Positions 13,411 through 23,990 of a stretch of 64,000 nucleotides of DNA are shown here, one piece after another; positions within the stretch are counted from its first letter, which is position 1, and each line of letters opens with the position of its first letter. Under the pieces are notes generated by a model. That model was not told the origin of the DNA, ran no database searches, and was given only the letters and a program-made list of their open reading frames with translations. The stretch is from Ehretia macrophylla (taxonomy: Eukaryota; Streptophyta; Magnoliopsida; Boraginales; Ehretiaceae): positions 3,422,501 to 3,486,500 of the forward strand of contig CM075770.1 in the NCBI GenBank assembly GCA_037974665.1, given 5' to 3'. A program made the position numbers and the translations under genes.

Positions 13411-13429
13411 AACATGGATATTACTACTT
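13411..13429 (+). repeat. LINE target-site duplication, left copy
   Basis: AACATGGATATTACTACTT, identical to 22238-22256 beyond the A tail. It defines the LINE 5' end at 13430. Confidence 0.93.
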
Positions 13430-13595
13430 AGCCACACTCTGCAACCAAAAAGCAACACATACCCTCAGTAAACCTTTTGTCAACATCATTTGCCACCACA
13501 TTGCAGTACCTCAGCCTCCTACACTTTGCCCAAACCATACTCTCAAGCCCCACCAACCGCCCTTTATTTTATCCCCTCCAACACCTATCAAAACA

Positions 13596-15200
13596 ATGAA
13601 TCCAGAAGAAAATACATGCATTAATGATGAGTTTGGGGGACATGCTCCACTTTTCCTTGAACCCGAGGAAGTCCCTACCCTTCAAATCAAATATGATATG
13701 GTCCTGGTAGCAAGAGTCGTCTCAGAAAGAATCATTTACCCAGAGAATATCAAAAAAGTAATCAACAACAACTGGGGCCTCCATGACCTTGTGGAAGTTG
13801 AGCAACTCAAAGATAACGTCTTCCTCATCACCTTTAACACTGAAGGCGACAGAACCAAAGCTTGGAACTACAAGCCCTGGGCAGTCCAAGGATGCCACAT
13901 ACTTCTGCAAGTTTGGAAAGAAAATCAAACAATTGACGAACTCGACCTTGAGTCCTCTGTGTTTTGGGTTCAAGTGCATGGTCTACCCACCAACTATGTC
14001 ACTAGAGATAATGCAAATCGCATCAGTGGAAGATTAGGTCCTCTTGAAAAAATGGAGATCTTGGGTGAAGGAACCCTCCATAGGAAGCTTCGTCTTAAAG
14101 TTACTTGGAACGTCAGCAACCCTCTGCTACCAGGCTTTCCCCTTCGAAGGAAGAATATCCCGATGGCATGGGTGAGTTTCAAGTTTGAAAAACTTGGAGA
14201 CTTTTGCATCAAGTGCGGTAAACTTGGCCATGAAGCAAAATTCTGTAAAGAGAGGAAACTTGGAGAAGTGGTGGAGACTACCACTGTCAATCTCACAAAA
14301 CTTGGACCTTGGATGAGAATCCCACCGACGAAAGGATGGAGACCAAACATCCTGGACAATAGCAGTGACCTGGCCCAAGAAGATGAAGACGAAGAGTACC
14401 ACACTCAGCACCAGAAAGGAGATGACAAGTCTCGTGATTCCTATGAGAACTCAGGAAATAATAAGGCCAAGCATCCTTACAGAGCACGTGAGAGGAAAAA
14501 CTCAAATTTACATGGCACAAAACCTGCAAAAACAGTCAACAATGGTGACATCGCAACAGATGATAGCGACTTAACTTTCTCTACCCCACCCAATGAAGAT
14601 AGTCAGCAGAAGCACTGTGAAGCCCACCTTCCTCAAATGGGTCAATCAATAGTAGACAAAAATAGCCCAGACACCACTGGCCAGGATGAAACTCATTCAA
14701 ACAGCAATTCCCCTAGTGACATAACCACCAACGGGCAGTCATTCTCATCAGAATCTAGCTCAACTATCATCAATCCAACCAGTAATAAACCATACCCCTC
14801 ATGGTTTAAAACCTAACAGAACCTCTCCATAAAGTCTGATACCACTACTAACTCAAAAACAGATGAAAAACAAAGCAACAAATCATCTCAGCCATGTGAC
14901 TTTGCAAGCGAATACCCTTTGCTCAGCAAAGCCTTAAATGGAAAACGGAAAGCGTCATTACTCAGCTCCAGCGAGGTAACCAAACGCTCCACCAAAAATT
15001 CCAATTCAGAAGTCAGATACGCAGAACTTGTGGACATCCCAATTGTCCACAACTTTGACCCTTCTAAGGCAGATTTCAAACTTGAACCAACTGGTACCAA
15101 AAGCAAAAGAATCAAGGGTGCAACAAACAACTCTTTACCCAGCTCTCCTTCAGAAAAGGTTCAGGGTGCTGTCCTAAAACAGCTCCAAGAGGACCAATGA
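13596..15200 (+). pseudogene. LINE ORF1: DUF4283/zinc-knuckle nucleic-acid-binding protein
   Basis: A 406-codon open stretch (13596-14816) followed, after a single TAA at 14814-14816, by the same frame remaining open to the TGA at 15198-15200; about 534 codons originally. The N-terminal half has the DUF4283-type fold seen in plant LINE ORF1 (WNYKPWAVQGCHILLQVW; FWVQVHGLPTNYVT). A CCHC knuckle CIKCGKLGHEAKFC sits at residues 204-217. The rest is a low-complexity, polar Asp/Ser/Thr/Asn-rich tail. In L1-type elements ORF1 binds the element RNA in the RNP. The stop lies beyond the knuckle, so a truncated product could in principle still bind RNA. Confidence 0.88.
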
Positions 15201-17794
15201 GGATTCTTGCATGGAATTTCCAGGGGTTGGGTCCTCCCTTGACAATTCGTAGCCTTCGGGATATTATGTCCCACGAAAGACCCGCTTTTATTTGCTTGTC
15301 AGAAACAAAAATGTGCGATAATAAACTTCAGCGCGTAGCTAGGATTTTAAATTTCAATGTTGTCATTTCTGTCGAGCCATCGGGCTTGTCTGGTGGTCTC
15401 GCCATCTTTTGTGCCAAGAACTTGACTGCAGAAGTTCTTAGTTTTGACTATCAGCACGTTTGCATTAAGATTGATTTCAATGATTCTATTTACTGGCACC
15501 TTTCTTTTATTTATGCATTTCCCAATACCTGTGATATGGAAATACTCTAGAGGTATATTGCATCAACACAGGAATCCTCGAATGTCCCTCATCTCTTTAT
15601 TGGAGATTTTAATTGCATCCGATCCCAGGAGGAAAAATTTGGCGGTAACCAAAAGCATATGAGAAATATTCTGGAATTCAATTGCCGAATTAGCAATGCT
15701 AATCTCGTGGAAGTCCCAGCGAAAGGATGCTCTTTCACATGGATGAACAAAAGGGATGATGACCACCTAGTTCTTCAAAGCCTTGATAGAGCTCTTGCAA
15801 ATACACAATGGATGCAGCTCTTCCAAGAAGTATGGGTCGCGGTCCTTCCCCCTGTGGGCTCAGACCATGCACCCCTGATTTTTTCTCTTGATCAAATCCC
15901 TTCCTCACTTGGACCCAAAAGATTTCACTTCGAGTCCTACTGGCTCGACAACCCAAAATGTGAGCAAATAATCAACAACTCTTGGAACAGCCCAGTTGTT
16001 GGTGGAAAAATAAGGAGAATTCGCAAAAAGCTATGGATTTGCAAAGATAAACTCAAAGAATGGAGTAAGCGGGTATTCGGCAACAATAAAAAGCAAATTG
16101 CTTTACTCAAAACAAAGCTGGAGAATTTGACAAACGGACCTATGGCAGACTTCAACTTCGAAGAATTCAAAAGAATCACCCTGGAGATCGATGACCTCTG
16201 GCAGCGAGAAGAGCAGTACTGGGCTGCCAGATCACGCCTTAAATGGCTCAAATCAGGTGATAAAAACACTAAGTTTTTTCACTCAACCACTAGATTGAGA
16301 CGCACCCAGAACAAGATCTTCAGACTCCAACTGGATGATGGATCATGGACTGAAAATCAAAAGACTATTTGGAGTGAAGTCAACTCCTACTTCTCAGGGC
16401 TCTTTGAATCTGTTGGTCAAAGGAATCTTCAACCGGTGCTTGACTGTATCAACCCGGAAGTTGCTGATGAGTACAATAATCTCCTTACAAAACTGTTCAC
16501 TTGTGAAGAAATTTGGACTGCTACAAAAGATCTGAATGCGGCTAAGGCCCCTGGGCCAGATGGTTTCAATGGCCTTCTGTTCTACTTCTTCTGGCCGATC
16601 ATCGCCGAAGATATCGTCCAGGCATTCCAAGCTTTTCAAATGGGAGAATCTCACCTCAAAGCCATCAACCAAACCTCCATCACTCTGATCCCAAAAGTTA
16701 AACACCCCCAAAAAGTGTCAGATTTTTGCCCAATCAGCTGTTACAACTTTGTTTACAAAATCCTGGCTAAAGTGATGGTCAATAGACTTTAGCCATTGAT
16801 GAACAAAATTGTTGCCCCCACACAATCCGCTTTTGTCCCTGGTAGATCTATCAAAGATAACACTATTATTGCCCAGGAGGCCTCCTATTGGCTCCATAAA
16901 AAGAAGAAATCCAAAAAAGGTCATGTCATCGTTAAGGCCGACATAAGCAAAGCCTATGACAGGATTGAATGGGATTTCTTGGAAGGCATTCTTGCTAAGC
17001 TTGGGTTTCACCCCATGTGGATTAATTGGATCATGGAATGTGTTTCATCGGTCTCATTCTCTGTTCTCGTCAATGGCTTGCCACTTGAGACCTTCACCCC
17101 TTCAAGAGGCATTAGGCAAGGAGACCCCCTGTCTCCTTACCTCTTCGCCATCACAACCCAAGCACTATCTTCTTTGTTCGACAGTTACCTTAGCAACAGA
17201 CTCATAAAGGGATACAAAATCACTAAAAATTGCCCCCCACTGACTCACCTCATGTTTGCTGATGACTCAATCTTCTTCTTTGAAGCTAATTACCAAGAAG
17301 CATTGATTGTTCAGGAGATCCTGTACAGGTATTGTTTTGTTTCAGGACAATGTCTGAACCTTAACAAATCCTCTATCATTTTCAGTCAAAACAGCCCTGA
17401 AGGATTAAAAAAGGGAATTGCTGAGCTCCTTAGAGTTCAACGCTCTAACAAGATTGGATCCTACCTTGGGCTACCAACCGAATGGGAAAGGTCAAAAACC
17501 TCAGCATTGAATTGGGTACACGAAAAGTGTGTCTCCAAATTGGATGGGTGAAAGAACCTTCTCTTGTCGGAAGGAGGAAAAAATGTTCTTCTTAAAGCAG
17601 TTTTTCAAGCAGTTCCCTCCTATGTTATGTCTTCCGTCCTCTTCCCAAAATCCTTCCGCAAGAAGCTTGAAGCATTATCTGCTGACTTCTGGTGGAAGAC
17701 ATATGGTAGAAAGGGCATTCATTGGATCAATTGGCGAACTTTAACCAAGGCAAAAGCTGAAAGAGGTATGGGGTTCAAGGATCTCTACTGCTTC
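15197..17794 (+). pseudogene. LINE ORF2, 5' part: AP-type endonuclease and reverse transcriptase
   Basis: Starts MRILAWNFQGLG at 15197, overlapping the ORF1 stop. The endonuclease (about 15197-15880) shows CLSETK, FIGDFNCI and GSDHAPL, the usual EEP-fold motifs. The RT follows, with NAAKAPGPDGFNG (about 16535-16575), ADISKAYDRIEWDF, SRGIRQGDPLSPYLF and FADD (about 17255-17266). Three in-frame stops interrupt it: TAG at 15548-15550, TAG at 16790-16792, and TGA at 17549-17551, which by family alignment replaces a Trp. The reading frame is otherwise continuous up to the solo LTR insertion after 17794. Confidence 0.9.
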
Positions 17795-20634
17795 TGTGAC
17801 ACCCCGATCCCTCTTGAGACCGGGAGTTCTATCAATCGATCTAATCACAACCCAAACCAAATCCGGGCATAATTTTCAGGGAAAAACGGACGGAGTTTCC
17901 CTTGTTTCTAGGCGAAATGTAAAACATGCGATAGCATACCAGAGGACCAATACCATGTCCAAACATTCAACTACCTCAAGGCCATCCGACCCTCGGTTCT
18001 CAACAATTAAACTCAGCAAGTATACACACATCTCTAATTAAAAAAAAACTAACCTATCTTTGTTCATTCTTGACAAGTACATTCAACTAGACAATTAAAC
18101 CATACAAAGCTACTGCATAAAATAAACTATCGTGCCATTCTAATTCTTTTCCTTTGGACATTACAAACATGCATTGAAGTTAAGCTGTGCTAACTGATTA
18201 CATAAACTAACTTATCAATTTACCTCAACTACTTAGCTAGATTTAAATTACATTTCTTTTAACAATAAATACATACAACATATGAAAGCATATATCTTTA
18301 CAACTTCGACACTCAGGCCACATAGGCACGCAAGACAACTCTTCAGGCACGAACTTTCACGAAATCATGAACTTTCCAACTAACATGACATTTCCTGAAA
18401 TGTGGTGGCGAGGAGTGAGTATACACAGCACGTATACTCAGTGAGGGCGAGACAGATATCGAATTAGAGAGAAAGAAAGTCGTGCAATGCAAATAAGACA
18501 GTTAAGCAATATAACTGATAAATAAGCAACCAAGACAAACAATCAATACATAAGCAATTACTGAAAGCATTAACACAACCATTCAAAGTTATACCACACT
18601 CTGACGGCTATGGTTCACTCATACGAGCATTGTACCATTTCACGAGCGATACATCAATCTCGAGCTTGATGTTGACAACGATGACAATAAGCGCGCAACC
18701 ACCTTATAACACGAGTTTGGAATACCCCGGAAGTAACCATCAATTCTACGACCCAAATCTCCCTGGGAGGCAACCCAAGCAAGAAGAGGGAATAGCCACG
18801 GAGCTAGAGCAACCAACACTGGCAACCCGAGGCTACCCAGAGAGGCCCATCACTCACGCGCGAGACACTATGCAATGCAAGACTCGATACAAGGCAATAA
18901 ACGAGCAATATCACAACAATACAAACTAGTGACAACAAATGAGATAACAAACAATCACAATCAATACTAGCATTCAACCAACTTTTCAAGCATAACAAGC
19001 AATAATAAGCAACAATAATACCAATTAAACAAGTAACAGCAGTTCAAACACGAAAACAACAAATATCACTATTCAATCCCTAACTTCTAAAGGCAATTAC
19101 GAGCAAACGAGTTACGGGATTAGGAAACCGATTTCACTACATTCACTCAGGCACTACAAGGCACGTTTCTATGTCACTAAACTTCACTTTTTCACCCGAG
19201 GCCCGAAAGTCCACCTACTGCGTTTGAACTACAACTATGCTAACCGGTCACTCAATCAACGCCACAACAGCGCCAAAAGTGCTTCCATGCCCTCAATTGC
19301 AAAACCCCCAACTCAATTCGAGCACGGTCAACTTTTGGACAAACGGCCCCTTTACGTTTCTTTGTCTAATTTTCAATTTTAACAAAGGCCGATCCGTTTT
19401 TATTTCATATTTTAGCTTTCTATCATTAATGACACCTATCCAAATCAATCAATCGCAATTCAGATCAAAATCCGAAATTCTAGGGTTTACTATTCATAAT
19501 TCACTATTCATGTTCTTCCCTAATTTCAAATACGCAGTTTCAACCGTAAAAATTGCTAAATAACTAACAAGCAATGCTCTACGAACCCTAAGCAAGCTAT
19601 TTCAAGCAATAACAGGTATTATAACGCGATAAATATCAAATCTGAAAAATTGACTCAAAAATCAAATTCATATTAAAATGCACAAAAGCATGAAAACCCT
19701 CACAGAGATTAAAGACCAAGACCCGCAAGGACCCGAGCCACGACCCTCGAGTTGTTCCACGCACGATTGTAGAAGAAATTGAAAGCAAAATCATTTTTTT
19801 TTCTCTTGAAAACCATTCGGCCAAGGGGGGGGACACAAAGGTTTTTTTTGGTTTTGTTTTGAGTCATTTTTGCCTTGTTTTTTAATTTAAATGGTGACAA
19901 GGGCATTTTGGTCATTTGCAAAATCAAACTTTAATTAAAAATAGTCAAATAAGCTTATTTTGATGCCATTAAATCAAATTCAAGTTAAAACAATGCAATT
20001 AAATGAAAAACAACTAAAACTAGTTAAATTAAGCTAAAAACATTTTTCACTAAGTTCGAAGAATATTTCTCTAACTCCTATTTTTGAAATTCTACGATCA
20101 AACGGTCACTAATCGATCGCTAATAAAGTGATGAACAATAATATAAAACTTTAATTCTTTGAAAAGTAGAATAGTAGAATAGTTTAAAATTCACTCCGGC
20201 TCGGAGTTACTTTCCTCATTTATTTGAAAACCGAGTGATTTTAATGCAAAACAACCAAAACCGATTATTAAAATAATCAAAACAATCAAGGTAATCAATA
20301 TTCATTTAAAATAATTAATTTAACTATTTCTAGAACATTTTAAAGAATTATGAAGTTAATGTTAAGTTACAAATGAACAAATAAATATAAACATGTAATC
20401 AAGTGCAATTAAATATTAACATTTAAGATGACACTTAATTAAATACAAGAGAATAAATTCAATTACTATAATTAATAGAAGTAGATAACAACCTTTCAAT
20501 TATTCAATATACAATTACTAAATGCTTCCAAGAGAAATATGAAAATTAGTGAAAATTGGTTGATTTAACTAATTAAACATTTAATCAAATGCAGTCAAGT
20601 GCTATTAAATGCATGCCGGGTTCGGGTTATCACA
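17795..20634 (-). mobile_element. Solo LTR (2.84 kb) of a Ty3/gypsy-like element
   Basis: Starts TGTGACACCCC and ends GGTTATCACA (short inverted ends TGTGA/TCACA). It is flanked by a perfect 5-bp duplication GCTTC (17790-17794 and 20635-20639) inside the LINE RT-C-terminal region. No internal domain, primer site or second LTR is present, so it is best read as the product of LTR-LTR recombination. The minus orientation is inferred from its CACCCC-type end and from a segment near 18400-18450 resembling the LTR at 3258-5316. It is younger than the LINE. It has no coding content. Confidence 0.88.
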
Positions 20635-22094
20635 GCTTCAACCAAGCTCTTATTGTGAAACATGCATGGAAAATGCTTACCGAGCCCGGTAACCTTGCCA
20701 ACAACATTCTGCATCATATCTATTGCACCAAGGACCCATTTTGGAATGTCAAGAAGAAAAATCAATTATCTTGGTCATGGAATAGTATCCTCAAATGAAG
20801 AGACTTGATCAAATCAAAGGCTATCTGGTCAATCAGAAATGGAAGGAGGGTGCAAGTTTGGGAAGACCCTTGGGTCCCCAACACTGACCTTTCTCAGTTC
20901 CGGACCAACTCAGCCACCATTGTCCGTGACCTTATGGATTGCCAATTGGGAAAATGCAACACCACAAAGCTTCATTCAATCTTTCCATCGCATGTTCCAA
21001 AAAGCATCAAATCCATTGTACTCCCTATCTCAGAGGTGGAGGATAAGCCTGTCTGGCCTGTTACAAAAAATGGATCCTATTCGGTCAAAACAGGGTATCA
21101 CATTGCTCGATCAATTCAAGACGAAACACTGAGAATATCAGAATGTGCAGCTGGCACATCCAACCCACTGTCAACCTCCATCTGGAAACTCATTTGGAAT
21201 GCTAAGATCCCCCCCAAGATTAAAATTTTTCTTTGGAAAACATGCATTAATGCACTTCCGACCTTGGAAAACCTTTTCAAAAGAAAGTGCAAAGAGTCTC
21301 CAATGTGCACCATTTGCAACACAAATGTGGAAACTATTGAACATCTCTTCCTCATTTGTCCATGGACAAGAAAATTCTGGTGTGCCTCAATCCTCCAATG
21401 TGCTATCAACCCAAACCTCATCACTAGATTCGGAGACTGGCTCATATCCATGGCTGACCGATGTGCGAATGCGGGCTATGGTAAGAAAGAAGCCTTTGAT
21501 CTTATTGCAATTTGTTGTTGGCAGGTCTGGAAGAAAAGAAGCTCAGCGAGTATGGAGAATAGACCTATCGACTTGGAGAGGGCCATCACCAAAACTCGAT
21601 TTTGCATTTTGGATGCCGACATATCCCTTTATCAACCCAGAAGCTCTGGTACTAGTCAGATTCAAAGCGATACCGCCACACCAATGGCTTGGACTCCACC
21701 CCCAACAAACTTCTTCAAGATAAATGTCGATGCATCATTCCTCCCAAATTCTAACAAAGCAAGTTGTGCTTTCACTTGTCAGGACTGGCATGGAAATTTA
21801 ATCCATAGTCAAGCTATCTCCTTATGGTGTGAGTCTGCATTCGAAGCAAAAGCTGTCGCCTGCCGCAACGCCTGCCTTTTCGTCTCTCAGTCTCCACTTC
21901 CTATCGTCACTATTGAAAGTGATGCTGAAGCGGTTCTCAAAGTAATCGATTCTCCGAAACTTGCTCCTTGGAAGGCAAAACTAGTATTGGAGGACATCCG
22001 AAAGATTGTTGCTGATAGCTCAGCCATTAGGTTATCGTGCATTAGGAGATCTGCTAACAAGGTGACCGATTGGGTCGCAAAATGTTGTATTTGA
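20635..22094 (+). pseudogene. LINE ORF2, 3' part: zinc-binding domain and RNase H
   Basis: Resumes ORF2 directly after the solo LTR (FNQALIVKHAWKML). One in-frame TGA at 20796-20798 replaces a residue in the K-x-R-D-L motif. The frame is then open for 429 codons. WEDPWV is followed by a zf-RVT domain (WKLIWNAKIPPKIKIFLWK, then CTIC-x-H-x-C) around 21180-21390. The C-terminal RNase H (about 21720-22094) has INVDASF, ESAFEAKAVACRNA and ESDAEAV, giving the D-E-D catalytic set, then a terminal RSANKVTDWVAK. Presence of RNase H is typical of plant L1 lineages. Confidence 0.9.
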
Positions 22095-22237
22095 GATAGT
22101 TTGCCTTTGGATTGGTTTACATGTGTCCCCAACCAACTTTCCAACTTATTGTACTCAGACATCCACCCAACCGGTGTTGGGTAAAACTTTTGTAATTCTT
22201 GTTTTGCAATATAATTTGTTTTGTCGACCAAAAAAAA

Positions 22238-22256
22238 AACATGGATATTACTACTT
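22238..22256 (+). repeat. LINE target-site duplication, right copy
   Basis: Identical 19-mer to 13411-13429, starting at the end of the A run (22230-22239). The exact border within the A run is ambiguous by a base or two. Confidence 0.93.
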
Positions 22257-22535
22257 GATTGCTGTGTCCTTGTCAACTTGCATATGACACAATTAGATCA
22301 GCTACGTATAGTAGGAATTCTAATACAATCCAGTTCATTAATATTTCCACTTTTGATGTCCATTAAAAAAAATGTTGTATGAAATCTTTATTGCTGGTTG
22401 CATTTACATAATATAGCCCACGTAGGATTTTTGTGGAGAAAAAGTAGTATAAGCTATTGGCAGGACATCTTCTATAAAATTGTTTTAGGAGTTGAATTTG
22501 TTATTAATTGTAGTAAGTCAATAACAACTATCAGC

Positions 22536-23162
22536 TTTCGTATTTGGTTTTTAGGTTAATCAGCTCTGACTTTGAGTGTGGAGTCTTTTTTGGTTGTATA
22601 AGTGGCTCTTCATTTCTTCTGACAAAGGTGTTTGTGACTCTCTCCTCTCTCATCATCCCTTATAACCACCGTTTTTGGTAGTGTTTTTCAGAGGCTTTCT
22701 GTGGACTATGTCTTCACCACTTTCATGCTCGAGCTCTGTCGCGTGGGTAACTTCAAAGTCTTCAGTACTGTGTTTCTTCCAGGGGGGTAGTGTGCCCCGA
22801 AGTTCTGGTGCTTCGTCTTTATTCGTCGTTGACAAGTTTGTTCTGGTGCTTCTGATGACTGAGTTGGTTTGGATTGCAACATTTTTGGGCCTATACTGTT
22901 TCTTCGTTGGCTGCTGATAACATCACCAGAGTTGGTGTTATTTGTGCAGGCATCGCTGTTCACCCCTTGGATTAGGGTTAGTGTCATTGGGCTTGGAGTC
23001 ATAGGCCTCGCCCCTTATCTTTTGTTTCAGTTTGTTAGAGTTGGGCTTCGACGTGGACCTTTGTTTATATTTATTTTTTTCCCTTTGGGCTGTATTGTTT
23101 TGTCCCTTTTGTTGTATTTTTGCATGTTGTGTTAATACAACTATCATTTCGACCAAAAAAAA
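22536..23162 (+). mobile_element. 5'-truncated LINE-type retroposon with poly(A)
   Basis: A sequence of about 625 bases that interrupts repeat copy 1 and ends TTTCGACC plus 12 A's, very like the TTGTCGACC-A end of the LINE at 22229. The interruption point is defined by the neighbouring repeat copies. The duplicated target is at most a short AACAA. No LINE protein motif is visible, so it is probably 3' UTR of a related LINE or a non-autonomous relative. Confidence 0.55.
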
Positions 23163-23251
23163 AAAACAAGAAATGTGCAAAAAGACTTCTAATTTTAAAT
23201 AGGATAGAAGTCATTTGTTTGTGATTGGTAATGCTATAAAATATTCTCTTA

Positions 23252-23479
23252 TGGCCCCCAAGGGTATGATTTAGAGGTAGTGTGGTGAAATCACTCTCGC
23301 GAGGTCGCGGATTCGACACTTTCTATTACTTTGAAGAATCGTCATTGACTAACTTAGTGTATGTGTGTGGCACACCGCTACACTTGAGAGTTTACCAATT
23401 AATGATCGGGTTTAACTGAACAATCCGATGATCAATTTTGTCAACTAAGTTCTCGCATTATCAAAAAAAAAAAAAAAAA
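23252..23479 (+). mobile_element. tRNA-derived SINE
   Basis: A 228-bp insertion in tandem-repeat copy 1, bounded by TCTCTTA on both sides (23245-23251 and 23480-23486) and ending in an A run. Near its 5' end are TTAGAGGTAGTGTGG (A-box-like) and GAGGTCGCGGATTCGACAC (B-box-like), spaced as in tRNA-derived plant SINEs transcribed by RNA polymerase III. The family was not identified. Confidence 0.7.
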
Positions 23480-23990
23480 TCTCTTAGGCACGAATATTTT
23501 ATTCGATTTGTAAACTATTTTGTAAGTTGAATTTGTTACTAATTGCAGCAAGTCAATGACAATGAAAAAATGTGCTAAAATACTTCTTTTTTTAAATTGG
23601 TTATAAGTCATTTTTTATGCGATTGGTATTAATGCCATATGGAATCTCTTTGACAGGAATGTTTTATCTGATTTTTAAATTATTTCTTTAAGTTGAATTT
23701 GTTACTAATTGAAGTAAGTCAATGACAATGATAAATGTGCTAAAAGACTTCTTTTTTAAATTGTTTAGCAGTCATTTTTCTTGCGATAGGTATTAATGCC
23801 ATAAAAAATCTATTAGACACGAATATTTTACCCGATTTGTAAATTACTTATGTAAGTTGAATTTGTTATTAATTGCAGTAAGTCAATAAATATGATAAAT
23901 GTGCTAAGATATTTTTTAAGTGGTTCGAATTCATTTTTTTATGTAGATGGTAATGTAATAAAAAATCTATTTGACACGAATGTTTGGTCC

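Larger units (their letters stand above)
13430..22237 (+). mobile_element. Full-length L1-type LINE interrupted by a solo LTR
   Basis: Perfect 19-bp target duplications AACATGGATATTACTACTT flank it (13411-13429 and 22238-22256), and it ends in a short A tail after TTGTCGACC, so both ends are intact. Without the nested LTR the element is about 5.96 kb. Layout: 5' UTR 13430-13595; ORF1 13596-15200 (gag-like); ORF2 from 15197 (endonuclease, RT, zinc-binding domain, RNase H) to 22094; 3' UTR to the A tail. ORF1 and ORF2 overlap as ATGA at 15197-15200. All pieces stay in one frame; decay is by five in-frame stops (one in ORF1, four in ORF2) with no frameshift seen. It is therefore a dead but well-preserved copy. 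Confidence 0.95.
22490..23990. repeat. About four ~165-bp tandem repeats, interrupted by two retroposons
   Basis: Each unit contains AGTTGAATTTGTTANTAATTG, then GTAAGTCAAT, an AATGTGC segment followed by a T-run, TNATGCCATA and a CACGAATNTTT end. Copy starts are near 22491, 23525, 23691 and 23853. Copy 1 is split by insertions at 22536-23162 and 23252-23479. Without them the array is about 650 bases. The units are clearly diverged, so it is an old local amplification. No coding sense is apparent. Confidence 0.75.

Noticed and set aside
13722-14529. Several antisense ORFs over LINE ORF1
   Set aside because: Shadows of the ORF1 coding sequence on the opposite strand; no family resemblance.
19636-19927. 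Minus-strand ORFs in the solo LTR
   Set aside because: Overlapping frames in low-complexity LTR sequence with no domain.
22869-23135. Hydrophobic 88-codon ORF, considered as a small membrane protein
   Set aside because: Lies in the T-rich LINE-type retroposon tail; no homologue recognised and the element is non-coding there.
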